A stretch of DNA of 64,000 bases from Clytia hemisphaerica (GCA_902728285.1 CACVBU010000047.1:28662-92661), one strand, 5' to 3'; shown: positions 1-13,600, counted from the first letter of the stretch. Numbers and translations are program-made. The notes: generated by a model not told the origin, from the letters alone.

Positions 1-380
1 AATTTTCAAAATTTGATGACGTCATAAATGATGACGTCATCATTTTCAAAAATTTTCTTTAGATTTTTTAAATTTGTATTATCAATGCCTATCACGTGTC
101 AAAATTTGAAAATGATTGAATAAATAGTTTAGAAGTTATCAGCACTTTAAAATTTTGAGTTTTAAGAATTTTAGCTGGGTTTTATGTCATGCTTCACAAT
201 AAAGTCATAAAACCTGATCTGGACAACCTTTGACCCTAAAATTTTGTACAAGTACTCTTAATAAGATTTTGTTAAAAGTCAGAAAGTTTCAAGTCGTTTG
301 AAAAATTTTTCTCCGAGATATAAACAAAAGAACTCCCCAGCGTGGTAGATTCTACCCCCCCCCCTGGGGCTAATAGGGTT
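1..380. repeat. Dispersed repeat ending in C-run and GGGTTAA (copy 1)
   Basis: This AT-rich segment ends at about 345-380 with a run of C, then CTGGGGCTAATAGGGTTAA. A second copy of the same terminal pattern (C-run, CGGGGC, AGAAAGGGTTAA) closes the segment at 35040-35170. Both are preceded by similar AAGTTTCAA-containing text. The GGGTTAA end resembles a piggyBac-type TTAA junction, but the other end is not visible, so the class is open. The segment also carries a TGACGTCA palindrome near 16-45. Confidence 0.4.
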
Positions 381-1590
381 AAGATGTTCTTTAATTTCTT
401 TTTTAATATGGAACATCAAAAGAGTTTGAGGCCTTGTTGTATGTAACAGTAACAGGACCATAGATTCCAAAATTCCACTCACCACTTCGGTGTTGTGGAG
501 GTTCTTCCAATACTGTTCCTGAACCAACTTAAGGTTTCAAGCAATGAATTAATAGACTTTCTACTGGTTCATCTTTGTCCTCTAAAAATCTTTTAATTGC
601 TTTTCCAATGAAAAGCATTGGCATTTTTTCTCCTCTGTAAACTGCAGCGTACCATTTCTCAACAACATCCTCTTCTTTATTTGGAGGGGACAAAAACTTC
701 CAGAGGACTTTCACTGTATCAAGAGCAGCAGTTTCAGGATCTATGTTTTCTTCATTGTATTCACTATCAGAAATTTCTGACATCTGACTGTCCAAGCTTT
801 CGGACATATCTATATCATTCTCATCAGAATCAGTATCATCTCTGATCCAATATCATCATCATCATCTTTGAGCAAATCCTTTAGTTTCTTTCCAGTAGTT
901 GTCTTTCTTCTTTTCTTGTCAATTGTGTCATTATGCTGGAACAATCATAGTTGGTTTAACACCATCAATACCTTTGCATGACATCTTTGAGCAAATTGAT
1001 TTAAGGATGTCATGGTAATTCGGGTTTGCTTTAAGCCGGTTGCTTCACACGCCTTCTTTTTACAAAAACATTCATCTTTACATCGTAAAAATGCTTCTTT
1101 TTGATTTTTCTTTGCGTTGTGCCGTGAAACCTTTGCTTCTTCCTTCATCTTCTTATCTGCTTCTTTTTCCTTAGAGAGCTGTAAAACCCCTTTTGCTTTC
1201 ATTGATCCGTGGGTATGAGTCAGCTGGTTGCATGCTTTTGGTTTTGACATTTCTGGTTTTGCTTTTTTAACTGTTAGTAGGCCTGGAACTTTCTCTATAT
1301 CTAGAGTCTTTTCATTTATAGATCGTGGATTAGGGTGTGGCTTTTTCAAATATTTCCTTCCAGTATAGTGCAGAAGATTTTCGATGAGCTGGTGATTCAA
1401 TGTTAACACTTGTTGTGGTTTTTTCTGAAATTTTTGGCTCCATTTTGATGCAGTTTTCTGCTTGAGCAAATTTGTCTTTCTGCATGTCTTCAACATTCAG
1501 GCCAGATGATGATATCCCAACTCTTTTTGATGCTGTGATAATGGAACTAGGGGTGACCCATTTGTTCCAAATGCCACCATTCATTCTTAT
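280..1590 (-). pseudogene. Decayed transposase-like gene (C-terminal part)
   Basis: Three minus-strand open stretches (about 1584-1330, 1496-945 and 807-529) read as successive parts of one protein broken by frameshifts and stops. The first contains IITASKRVGISSSGLNVEDM, like the segment after the catalytic domain in pogo/Jerky-type DDE transposases. The middle is lysine-rich with a cysteine cluster (RCKDECFCKKKACE). The last has an acidic patch, then WYAAVYRGEKMPMLFIGKA, and after a stop continues in frame as VGSGTVLEEPPQHRSGEWNF. I recall similar modules in cnidarian transposon proteins, but the family name is an inference. No intact transposase core is visible upstream. It is almost certainly non-functional. 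Confidence 0.4.
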
Positions 1591-3224
1591 ATAAGTGCAA
1601 GCTTTGATTCATTTAATCCAACAACTACGTCACTCTTCAGTTGTATCTGGTGGAGATATAATCTTATTTTCTCCAGTCTACACTTTCCCATCAAGTCTCC
1701 TTTATTTTGATCGTTTCCCTGTCTTTGATTAGTGGAAACATGCCAGTCTTCAGTGCCTTATATTCCCTAGCATTGTTTTCAATACACCAAGCCACTGCCT
1801 CACTCAACTGCTCCTTCTTTCTATTTATCTTCTTCTTTCCACACTTGCTTCTGCCTTATTGTTTGGTGCATTACCTCTACTTGAACATGCTTTCACACGG
1901 AGATTAAATTTTGGTTTCATTTTATACTACACTAACTGACTAAAAGATAAAATTCTAGACAATTAGCTTACTGAAAAATATCTTTCATGTTTACAAGCAT
2001 CTAACAAGTTTAGTTTTTACTCCCCCCCCCCCCACTGGAAGAACTTTTGTGATGCTAATGCACCATAAATGAGAAGAATCCCACTTAATACCATCTCCCT
2101 AATTTCACAGCCATTAGAAAATTAGTGTGGTTTTTCCGCTTCAACGGTTCTGAAGAAAACCTTTCTGTCAGGGGGTTTAAAGTGTAAAGGCATGCAAAGC
2201 ATTTGTAAATTATTTCTTTTATTGGGTAACACTTTTGTACTTTATTTTACTTCCCTTTTATCATGTGAACTTAAAACCATGAAGATTCCTATTTCGAGTC
2301 AAGAATGTCTAATATACATTCAATTGTCTTTGAGAAAATTCTACAAGACCCCCTGAAATATATCTCACCTTTGACAAGTCAGACGGAATCCTCAGGAACA
2401 GTGGGACCTCTTGCGGACCTTTCACGTTGGAAAGAGCTAAGAATTCGAAATTTTAAAGTGAAATATCTGACATTGACTTATCAGTTTCAAGACAAAACTA
2501 CTTAGGGAATCACGTTTTCTCATAAGAACAGGAACCCTTAAAATCTCAGACCATCAGATTATCCCTTTAACAGTACAAGTGAAAATACAGGCCAGATATC
2601 AACAGTCCCATGTTTCAACCACTAATCCCAAGTTAGAACAGTTGACGGTATAAGATACGAATTTTCCATAGGAGGTGTAAGGAAACTCTCCAATCTCCTT
2701 TAAAGTCTCAAAAGACTGAAGAAAGGAGCTTGTTCTTGCATACAGTACCCATATACAGCAGACAGATCAGAGCGTACACGCGTAGTACCCTGTCGGCGCT
2801 CCAGAAACTCCAGAAGCAGCTAAAAAACACTATTTTTCTCTCTGGAAAGTTTTAGAGTTATTCCGATGCTTCCAAAGCAAGTGATCTTTAACACATTCTA
2901 CCATTCTAAAAACCGTTTAAACATGGCGATTGACTTTGGTCAAATAAAATGCTTTAATAATAATAATTATAATAATAATGAATGTTTAAAGTGGCTGGCT
3001 CCGGAAAATCCTTGAGCTTTTAGACAGCTCAAGAATTGTTTCCACAAAGGGCCACTACGAACAAAACAAGAACAGTAACAAAAAGGAACAGGAAAATTGG
3101 ATAATTCAGGGTTCGAAGCGAAGTGAATTTTAGATTTAGCAACCAAAAACGATTTCCAAACTCAAAAATGCGAAGTTAAAAGATAATAAGACAACACCTA
3201 CTGTATTTTGCTACCCTCACATTT

Positions 3225-3555
3225 GTTTATCTATATATTGCTTTACCAAATTGATGCCTCATAACTTTCTTCATTTGTTTATCTATTGCTTTATTTACTT
3301 GCTACCTCGCAACTTTATTCACTCGTTTATCCAGGTTTATCTATAGCTTTATTAACTCGCACCTCGTTATTTTCTTCATTCGTTTATCTATTGCTTTATC
3401 TACTCGCTACCTCGCAACTTTCTTCATTCGTTTATCTATTGCTTTATCTACTCGCTACCTCGCAACTTTATTCACTCGTTTATCTATTGCTTTATCAACT
3501 CGGTACCTCGTTATTTTCTTCATTCGTTTATCTATTGCTTTATCTACTCGCTACT
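3225..3555. repeat. Minisatellite, about 49-bp unit
   Basis: About six imperfect copies of a 48-50 bp unit with core CGTTTATCTATTGCTTTATC followed by TACTCGCTACCTCGCAACTT. Some units are one or two bases different in length. The frame that stays open through it is an accident of the repeat. A short inverted motif (TTCAGGGTTCGAA) lies on either side near 3105 and 3781, so the array may sit inside a larger element. Confidence 0.7.
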
Positions 3556-3850
3556 TAAAAACTCCACTATACTTTGCTTTGTCTACAATCACTAGTCTTA
3601 CTTCTCTTTTGTCAAGAAATGTATTAAAGATACTTTCGCAATTTCTTTCAAACAACATCGCAAAATACTAAAATTGCTTCTCAGACAGTGAAAGAAATTC
3701 GCCTGCGGCACTCCTTCTTTTCAACATCGCTTTGCTCCAAAATAGCGGAGTATATTAAATTCATAATTCGAACCCTGAACAACCACTCTTTCCATTTATT
3801 CTTGAATTAGAACTACCTTAGGGAAAACAATAAGCGTTAAATTCATCAAA

Positions 3851-5918
3851 TTACAGCTTTTTGGACCTACCCCGGTGGAGGTCCTATAAATTAACCTTTG
3901 TCCGTCTGTCCGTCCGTTAGTTACCAGCTTTTCTCATGATTGGCTCATTAGTTTTTTCTGATTTTTTGCACAATGATGCAAAATGGCAATGCCCAAAATG
4001 TGACGGAGCCCGATTTTCGAAAAAAAAATTTTGGGGGCAAATTTGGGCCAAAAAAACGGCTAAAAAACGGGTTTTTTGGACTTTGTGAAAAATTGGATCA
4101 TTAATTTTTTCTGATTTTTTGCACGAAAGGAGGGTACCATCATAGGTATAAGATGGCTTAAGCAGATTTTTGCAAAAAAATTTTGTTGGCTCAAAAAACG
4201 CATGTTTATCTATAAGAATCACTATTGATAAGCATACATCAATGTTCTTAGTCAAATTACTCAATTTTTTATGAGATAGATGTTTTTTTCTGCTCATGAG
4301 GGCTTACTTTTGAAGAATATGTGTGGTTAGACAGGAAATTTGGGTTGCTTGGCGTGTTTTCATAGACAAACTGGCCAAATTCGATATTTTTTTATAAGCA
4401 CATTATCAATTACTTAGGTATTGGCTTTTCTCGAGATTGGCTATTTCATTCTTTATGATTTTTTACACAAAGATGCATAACTATAAACCCTTGAATGTGA
4501 CAGAACCCGATTTTCGAAAAAAAATGTTTTTGGGCAAATTTGGGCCAAAAAACGGCTACAAAAACGGGTTTTTTCGACTTTGTGAAAAGTTGGATCATTA
4601 ATTTTTTCTAATTTTTTGTATAAAAGAAGGGTACCATCATAGGTAAAAGATGGCTTAAGCAGATTTTTGCAAAAAAAATTTGTTGGCTCAAAAAACGCAT
4701 GTTTATCTATAAGAATCACTGTTAATAAGCATACATCAATGTTCTCAGTAAAATTATTCAATTTTTTTATGAGATAGATGTTTTTTTTTTCTCACGAGGG
4801 CTTACTTTTGAAGAATATGTGTGTTTAGACAGGAAATTTGGGTTGCTTGGCGTGTTTTTATAGAAAAACTGCCCAAATTCGATATTTTTTATAAGCACAT
4901 TATCAATTACTTAGGCATTGGCTTTTCTTGAGATTGGCTCTTTCATTCTTTATGACTTTTTACACAAAGATGCATAACTATAAACCCTTGAATGTGACAG
5001 AACCCGATTTTCGAAAAAAAATCTTTTTGGGCAAATTTGGGCCAAAAAACGGCTAAAAAACGGTTTTTTTGGACTTTGTGAAAACTTGGGTCATTAAATT
5101 TTTCTAATTTTTTGCATAAAAGTAGGGTACCATCATAGGTAAAAGATGGCTTAAGCAGATTTTTCAAAAAAAATTTGTTGGCTCAAAAAACGCATGTTTA
5201 TCTATAAAAATCACTATTAATAAGCATACATCAATGTTCTCAGTCAAATTACTCAATTTTTTTATGAGATAGATGTTTTTTTTCTCACGAGTGTTTAGAC
5301 AGGAAATTTTGGTTGTTTGGCGTGTTTTTATAGAAAAACTGGCCAAATTCGATATTTTTTATAAGCACATTATCAATTGCTTAGGTATTAGATTGATTGG
5401 CTCTTTCATTTTTTACGATTTTTTGCACAAAGATGCATAACTATAAATCCTCGAATGTGACGGAGCCCGATTTTTGGAGAGAAAAAATTTGGGTAAATTT
5501 CAGCTAAAAAAAACGCCATAAACGGGTTTTTTGGACTTAGTGAAATATTGGACCATTATTTTTTTCTGATTTTTTGTATGAAAGTAGATAAAAGATGGCT
5601 CAAGCAGACTTTTGTAAAAAATGAATTTTTCAGCTCAAAAAAAGATCTTGATCAATAAGAATCACTATTAATAAACATACATCGATGTTCTTAGCCAAAT
5701 TACTCAATTTTTTGGAGATGTTTTTTTGCTCACGAAGTCTTGAATATGAAAGAACATGAGCAACAAGAAACAAATAAGAAACAAACGACTAATTTTAATA
5801 GATTGTCACTATTTGTGTTCTGAATGATTGTTTAATGGTCACGTCACGTAGATATCAATTATAAACGTGTTAAATGCATAATCCAGGTAGGTCCATCAAA
5901 GTATCACTTGTTATGCTT
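3851..5918 (+). mobile_element. Fold-back repeat family, long copy with tandem 497-bp units
   Basis: Starts with CTTTTTGGACCTACC, which with the following AGGTCC makes a snap-back hairpin. Next come a short GTCC/GTCT run and TTAGTTACCAGCTTTTCT. The body has four tandem units: the landmark TGTGACGGAGCCCG or its variant recurs at 3999, 4496, 4993 and 5456, giving spacings of 497, 497 and 463 bp. It closes with AGGTAGGTCCAT and ends in ACTTGT near 5917. Related copies lie at 15987-17315, 19795-20459 and 44997-45667, with a fragment at 57289. No transposase is encoded and no clear target-site duplication was found. Confidence 0.75.
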
Positions 5919-5924
5919 GAGGGG

Positions 5925-6260
5925 GGGACATAGAAATTTTTGGAGGCAGGGTGGGGAAAAATGAGGGGGGGGGTGGAAAATTTTCATTCTAGGTATGGGG
6001 GGGGGGAGAGACCCTGAAGGACACTATGTTTCTAGCTGTCAAATGTACTTTTTTACGGCTTTTTTACTTTTCGATAATTTTTAATGTGACTTTTTAGTTA
6101 CCAAATTTTTATAATTTTTACACCCAGTAGGTGTGTGTAAATACTGTAATGTTATACTTTAATGATTGAGTGCCAAAAACTTACAAAAAATGTGAGACAT
6201 AAAATTTCACCTATATTTCACCTATTCACCTATATTCACCTATTCACCTATATTTCCCTT
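5925..6260. repeat. G-run tract and TTCACCTATA microsatellite
   Basis: Several runs of 7-11 G occur at 5931-6015 separated by short AT-rich spacers. They are followed at about 6203-6255 by degenerate tandem TTCACCTAT/ATTCACCTA units. No coding sequence is seen. The G runs could form a G-quadruplex on the plus strand, which is an inference from composition only. Confidence 0.5.
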
Positions 6261-6262
6261 GT

Positions 6263-6600
6263 GTAAGCCACATTTTTGCCCATTTAACAAACTATAAGCC
6301 ACAAATCAGTGCAGCTAATGAAAAATTTAGCCCTTTGCTGGCAATGCTGAAAAGAAAGTATATTTCTGACTGTTTCCATTATTGAGAACTCAGCCTTAAA
6401 ATTTCTTGGTAGGGTTAGCCACATGACCAGTAAGCCACATTTTTTGCCCACACTTCATTTGCTTGTAACTCCCCTGCCTTTAATTAAGTAAGTCACAAAA
6501 ATTCGCTCTTTATGCAATGGGTAGATAATTTCCTCAACTTCGTAACCATCAAAGCGATGCTAAGTGTAAACCACATATTTTTCCCAAGTTATGGTCAATT
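6263..6600. repeat. Degenerate repeat of TAAGCCACATTTTTTGCCCA
   Basis: The motif recurs at about 6265, 6432 and, more diverged, 6567, giving a loose period of 140-170 bp. Nothing else is recognised here. Confidence 0.35.
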
Positions 6601-6796
6601 TAGTGGCTGACAATAAAAATGTCACAAAACAGGGGTTTATTTTTGATTGGGATCATTGTCTTGAAAGCTTTAAAATGAAAAAAAATTACTGATTTGGTCA
6701 GAATTTCAAAAATTATTTTTAATTACGACCAATTTTATGGGGAAAAGGCTTGCAAGGGGGAGCATATACAAAATTTCAACTTAAAAGCAGTTATTA

Positions 6797-7483
6797 CAGT
6801 AGTGGGGTCGTTTAGCATAATTTACGGGAAAACAATATGATCTAGCTGAAACTTTCTCCAGACCTTCTCTATAGGATGGTTATGCCTCAGGAAAAATTCC
6901 CCTAAAATCCCACTGGTGGAACATCCCTTTTTTGGAACATTTCCTTTTTCCCCAGGCAAAACCCTAAGGGCGAAATTTTTTGAAAATTTCAAACTCATTT
7001 TCAGACATTATCAAGTATACCATTCGAAAGCTCTCGAAAGACTATATAGAAGACTTTTAAACGGGTATAGCCGATTTCATTACCTAACTCAAGATAATTC
7101 ACGCAGAAGACGCGTTTTGTTTATGGTCAATTTTGACCAAAGTGTGGCGAAAAGTGGAACTTGCGCATGAAATATCTCGAGTTAGGTAAGGAAATCAGCT
7201 ATAACCGTTTAAAAGTCTTCTGTATAGTTTTTCGAGAGCTTTCGAATGGTATACATGATATTGTCTGGAAATAAGTTTGAAATTTTCAAAAAATTTCGCC
7301 CTTAGGATTTTGCCTGGGGAAAATAGAAATGTCCTAAAAAAGGGATGTTCCACCAGTGGGATTTTAGGGGAATTTTTCCTGAGGTATAAGCATCCTATAG
7401 AGAAGGTCTGGAGAAAGTTTCAGCTAGATCATATTTTTTTCCTACAAACAGCCTGTATTTTTGTAACACGACCACACTACAGG
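6797..7483. mobile_element. Palindromic MITE-like element, about 690 bp
   Basis: The two halves are reverse complements over about 300 bp each. Landmarks are GATCTAGCTGAAACTTTCTC near 6839 against its complement near 7415, and CCCCTAAAATCCCACTGGTG near 6899 against its complement near 7355. The spacer around 7110-7150 is unique. The outer ends read CAGTAGTGGGGTCG and CGACCACACTAC. It ends about 180 bp upstream of the WAPL start codon. No coding capacity or clear target duplication was seen. Confidence 0.7.
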
Positions 7484-7601
7484 TACATAGTAACTGCAAA
7501 GGTTGGGGTATAGAATTTTTGGCCTCTAAAAAGCATTTACTTACTGCTGATGTCTTTTAGTAACTGCATAATCCCAATGTTAGAAACATTTTTCTTTTTT
7601 T

Positions 7602-7669
7602 TAGACCCTTTATAAATAAAAACTGTTAACTATCTGAATATAAAAAAAGACAACATAGTATCAACCATG
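7602..7669 (+). promoter_or_regulatory. WAPL 5' UTR acceptor and start context
   Basis: A long T-rich tract ends in TTTTTTTTAG at 7604, a good 3' splice site. This suggests the first coding exon begins with about 62 bases of 5' UTR and that a non-coding exon lies upstream. The start codon context is CAACCATGC, with C at -1 and A at -3, favourable for animal initiation. The upstream exon and promoter were not identified. Confidence 0.4.
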
Positions 7670-10600
7670 CCAAAAGTCAACGCTACAAAACGCAAGGCAT
7701 ACACATATGGAGGTCAAAAGAAATCGGATAATGATGGCTGGAAAGAAATAGCCAAATCCCCCAAAGCTGGTAAAGTCAGTCTTCCAAAGAGCAAAGGGAT
7801 CTGGACCAGTATTTCCGTCAGTCCTTTCAAGAAATCCCCTTTCAAAGAGCCAACAAAACGTAAAGAGAATGAAGATGATGACCCATTCAGTTTCAATGAC
7901 ATGGATGCTGATTGTTTTGATTTCAAAGAAAATGGCATCAATGTTAGTCCTAAAAAGAATCTCAAAGTAGCACAGTCTCCACGTAGCGCATCTAAAAAGA
8001 ACCCATTGTTATCAGGAAAAGCTTTACCCGAAGAAAGTCAGACTATCAATGTTTCTGATTTAAAAGAAAACAAAAAGAAAACAGGAAAAACAGATTTGAA
8101 AGGGTTTAAAAAAGGAACACTGGCTGCACTCAAAGCTGAATTGAGTAGCCCTAAAAAATCACCTACAAAATCTCCGTCAAAAAGGACAACTAAACAAGAC
8201 CAAGCAACGAAATCTCCAAAGAAAGGCTCGTTAGCTGCCTTGCAAGCTAAACTTCAAAGTCCCAAAAAAAATAATACAAAGGCTAAAGAGACAAAACCAA
8301 GAACAAACAAGAAGTCCCCACCAAGCAACACTTCTAAAAAGTCTCCCACGACATCGAAATCCTCTGTTGTATCTAATAAAGCACCTTCAAAGTCTGCAAA
8401 ACCTGTAAAGAAATCAGCAAAATCACCTACTAAGACTACTACGGCTACAAAGGATCCTACTATATCAGCAAAAGCTGCTACCAAAAAATCTCCAACAAAA
8501 GCAAACAATTCACCAGCCAAGAAATCATCAAAAGAAACCAAAAAATCGCCAGTAAAAGCTAAGAAATCACCTGTGAAAATCATGTCCAAGAAAGTTAAAG
8601 TTAGTTCTGCTAAGAAGGTTACACCAAAAACTAAAACAGAAAAAATTGATTCTAAAACCAAAAAAATAACATTGGAAAAGGTACCTGTCAAACCTAAAGC
8701 AGGCAGACCTAAGAAAAAAATAACTTCTCCTGTCAAAGAAAAGATTCTGGTTGAAAAAGAGAATGATACTAAACCTAAACGTGGCAGGGGGCGTCCAGCC
8801 CGGAAAATTCCACAAACGGAAAGTGAAGCCAGCCAAGAACCACCATCAAAACGAGCAAAGAAATCTGCCAAAGTTAGCCAGCAGGCTAGTCAAGAATTAA
8901 CAGAGCCTGATATTGAAATGTCAGGTGAAAGTGAGGAAATCTTTCCGAAAGGAGATGAAGATAAGAAGGGTGTTGATATCACTGGAGATAGTTGTGAAGA
9001 GGATTCAAATGAACAGGAAGAACCTGAAGATGTCATTACAATGTCTAGTGAGGATACCCAAGAGGAGTCTACTGTTTCTGAAAGTCAAGAAGCAGAGGAA
9101 AATAACATTGAATCTAACGACAATACAGAAGACCTTGAATCTGTTGAGGGAGAAGAGGAAGAGCCAGTGAAGAAAACCAAATCAGTTTTCGCTTATTATG
9201 ATAAACCGAAAAACATTTTTGCCGAATCCAAAAAAAATGTCATTTTCAATGATGATGATGATGATTTTGGTAATGATCTGGCTGCAGTTGAGGTTGACCG
9301 CAAGAAGAAAGACCAAATGAAGAAAAGTGATGGAGTAACACCAAGTACACCTGAGAAATCTGGTCAAAATTCAGAAGTCATTCGGGGTGGAGAGGTTGAT
9401 AAAGAAAAGAAGCTGGTTAAGGTTTGTTTATTCTTGTCTTTGGTAATTCCTTTTCGATGGTTCTTTTACATGGGGACCAAGAGCAATTTAATTGTCCGTC
9501 TAAAATCAAGCTTTTGATATGTATTGAAGATCGAATGACTTTGGACACTGTCAATAAGGTCAAACTAGCTTGTTATTTAATTTTGCTACTTTTTTATAGT
9601 TTCAAATCATAAACCTATGTTTGAAATGCATCTTGAAACTCAAACAATCCTCTGTTGAAAGAATCTATCATGTTAAAATTTGTTCCATTTATTTGTAGAG
9701 TCCTTTCAAGTCATTGAACCCCAATTTTCGAAAGTATAGACGTTTCTCAGCATTGGTAAGATTATTGGTTTCATTTACACAATTATAACAACCAGTAAAT
9801 TTTAGCTCAGGCTGGCATGTTCTTAATTTTTTGAAATCTTTGCAATATAAAAAAATGTTCCAAAAATTTATTAATTCTTGGTCTTCTTTAGCTTATTCTT
9901 ATTCGCTAGAGCCGATGCTCAAATTGTTCTTAATTTATTCTTCAGTTTAGGCCAATTTTCAGCTTCGTGTTCTTAAAAAATTGCACTTATTAAAAAAGAG
10001 CGTGTATATTTGAAAATGACTTCTTTTTGTAGAAGGAGCTTTTTAAAGACACTCCTTTAAAATTAAAGTTTTTTGGTCAAAATTGCACAACGTATCAATA
10101 AAGGTTTAAGGTTATTTTTAAATCTCGTTACATATGAAAGTCCATCAAATTCCTCCGTTAACACAGCTTTTTCAGCTTTGTATTCTCACAAAATTGTTTG
10201 AATTGTTTTTTTCAGCCGACAGACATCACAATGGCACCGAACGACCAAGAAGAAATCTCCTCACAAGAATATGATAATGAGAATGAAGAAAATGGTGAAC
10301 TTGAGAAATCTTCTTTTTTACACATGACCAACATTTTCGGACAGTCCGGTTCATCTGCTTTCCGTGTCCGAAAAGACGAGAAAGAGGTATGAGAAGGTTT
10401 TCGAAGATTAATTTAAACTGCTATTTTATCTCCATTCCCACTGTTCATTTTCAATTAATAATCGGCCTGATTGATTTCAGCTTAAGGTCAGGGCAAACCA
10501 GGCCAACATTTCATCCAACATTATGTTTCAGTGTTGGATGAAATGTTGGATGAAAAACTAAAAACGTTTAACTTTCGAATGTTAAGAGTCTTTCATCTTG

Positions 10601-13600
10601 CCGAAAATATCAGATCAAATGTTTGATGGTGAACAAACTTCATCCAAGACGTTTTTTTCTTCAGTTTATAAATTTTATAAACAATTACAGGGCCCGACCT
10701 GCCAGTTGATCAATCTTGAGCGTTCGTCTCGTCAATCATTATGGTTAAGCCTGTCAAAGTATTATTCCAATATATTTCTTTACTTTCCAGTTGTATACTG
10801 TTGTTCGAGATACAAAGCATGCATACCAATGTTTGGAACATGGTGAAACACAACTGGTAAGGCTACGTACAGAAATCCTTATCACTACTAAAATTGGTTT
10901 CAAAGATGAAAGCTTTCGAAATTTTACGTTTCGATCAATAGAATTTCCCAATTTGAATTTACTAAAATACTTCAAAGATGACTCTCGGAAGATTTTCAAT
11001 GACTACCAACTGTTCTTAATATTATATTTTATTTAAATTAAAGGATACAATCAGTTCGTATTAACTTGATTCTTCGGATTCTCTCGCTAATTAGAGATAA
11101 TTTATTAGCTTAGGTTAATTATCGAACCTGCTTGTCCCGCGCACAGATTCCCTTGGCTAGCATCCCGCCTTACCGGGTCAGTATTGTCACGAGTACATCC
11201 TTTACTAAATGTAAATAGCGTATTTTATTCTATAGTTAACTTCTATCAATAATCTTGATACTTGAATCCTTCGGATTCTCTTCAGTTTAAAGATGATTTG
11301 GAATACTTGCTGGACGGTTTGAAATCATCGCAGAACACATCGACACGTTGTTTAAGTGCTTTGAACCTTGCTTCAAAATGTTTGTCACCTGAGTTCCGAA
11401 TGCACATGAAAGCTCATGGAGTGTTCGATTCAATATTCAGCTTATTACAAGACGCACATACCGATGAGGTTTGTCTAATGATCTCTAACCTCTTGATTAA
11501 ATCGTGTGTCCAGAGCTGACTCTCCCGCCATATTTTGTCAACTACAGGACTCGTATGTTTTTTAAATAAAACGTTCGAAAATCTTATTCTAAATTTCATG
11601 GGCAAATAATTTTCAGGATATTTTTTCCTCTCGTACATTAAAGTACTTTATCGATTTTTTCCAAAATAAGGGACATTTTAAATTTCCCAATAGATTACTT
11701 TGATAATGACTTTTGACCAATTTTGACCAACTTTTGACTCAATTGACCTGTTCTAAACAAAGTAAAACTGCAAACTCTGAGGCAGAAATTTTCGTCGAAA
11801 TTATATTCTATGTTGAATGGCTGACCCGTATTGTATCCCTGTATTTTTTTCTTTAAAGCTCTTATCTCTGTGCACATCAAGTATCATGTACATCATCTCC
11901 AAGGATCGCCAGAAGACTGGCTTCTCAAAGAAAATGATTGGTATGTTTTTACATGCTTTGGTTGATTTATTTTATTGAAGAATGAGCGTTTTTTACAATT
12001 TTGATCATGGTCAATAGACGAAGCCATGGAAAGGTACATCGTCCAGTAATCTGGCACCCGATGTAGAAATTATTATCGGACACAAAAAAAATTTCAACTT
12101 CCGAAAGGAATGGACGACGGAGCTATGCCAGACCACATCACAGATTTTCTGCGGGATGCATGCACCACAGCCCTGCTTTCAAGGGATTGTCGCGTCCAAC
12201 TGAAATATTTTTGGGGTTACGCGTGAGTGCAGTTGAACATATCGAATTCCTCATTTCTTCTGCAATGGGAAATTGGCCCGCCCCTTTAGAGTTTCAACAC
12301 GTGGGTGCCCGCTATTCCGCGATCGGAATATCAGATTTAGCATCTAGCTACGGTTGTGCGCAAGGTTGAGAAACTAAAGACCTAAAGTGGTACTTGACAC
12401 ATCTCTGTTAGATAGATAGAGGAATCCAGGGAAAAGTGTGATACCCCTCTCCTACCTAGACAACTTCTGTATTTGAGAACAGAACCTACGGGTTCTCCTT
12501 TTCTGCACTTCGCAAACTTTCAAATGGACGAAATCTAATCTTTCAGATGAGCTAAAAAAGAATGACCAACACCTCTATTAAAGAATAATGTATTGACCTA
12601 GCTTAAAAGTACCAAACTATTAATCAATTTAATTTTTTTTGATATCTTTTTAGCATTTGTTCTAAATATATTGACAAAAGCACCTTCGACACAACCATCA
12701 GGGCAAAAGACTTCAGAGAAAATCAACAACAAAGTCAAGTAAGTGGAACTTATTGTTTGATAAATATCCAAAATTGCAATAAGTTATTTGAAATTTGATT
12801 TTATAATTTTCTAATAAATTTACTGAAGAAGAAATGTTTTTGAAATTGAATAGCTCTGCATATTGATTAATGAAAGTCAATCGTATCATCCTGATCAATA
12901 GTATGCTATTGACAATTTAATCAGAAGTTTTTTTCAATTCTGTTTTCAGAGATCTTTTCGAAAAATATGACGATTCTGTAATCGATTCACTCAACGTTAC
13001 CGTGAGTTTCCCTTTTTTAAACGGCAGAGGGTGTCAAAGCCTACCAAGGAACGAATTTCCCTTAAAGGGATTACTATTTGAGAGATCGTTTCTGTACTTT
13101 CAAAAGAATATTTACCCAATTTACAATTTTAGGCAATTTTCGAATGTTGAAAAATAATAGCAAACACTTGGTTAATTTTCAATAGCGTTATCATTCCTTT
13201 TTCTCCAATATGATCTTGTTTAGCAATAATTTTGATCGATTCATCAAACAGTTTAAAAGACTAATGAAATCTCGGAGAATTATAAATCTACCAGGATTAA
13301 ATCATCTTTCTATATTTTCCAAATTCAGTCAGGCATCCTAGCACGCGAAACCTTACTATCACTGACCTCACAAAAGACTGGCGAATGGTTTAAAGAAGAC
13401 ATTCGAATCCTTGGTGGACTGGATCATATCTGTGATGAAAGTAATCAATAATTTATTTTATTAATCTTTTCATATTTCTAAATAATGGAACCACTCACTG
13501 AAGCTAAATTCCAACGGTATGGAAAGAATTAAACGGCCTTGATATTAGTTTTAGAGAATTATGAGACGAATATAACCAGTTTTTTAACATTACATGTTTC

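Noticed and set aside
3917..5346. Similar minus-strand open frames (KNLLKPS-YDGTLL pattern) in tandem
   Set aside because: They repeat every 497 bp because the DNA repeats; frames break at different points in each unit and no family similarity is visible.
8254..8871. 205-codon minus-strand open frame opposite WAPL exon 1
   Set aside because: It is the antisense of a Lys-rich coding region, where AAA/AAG codons give few stops on the other strand; no similarity.
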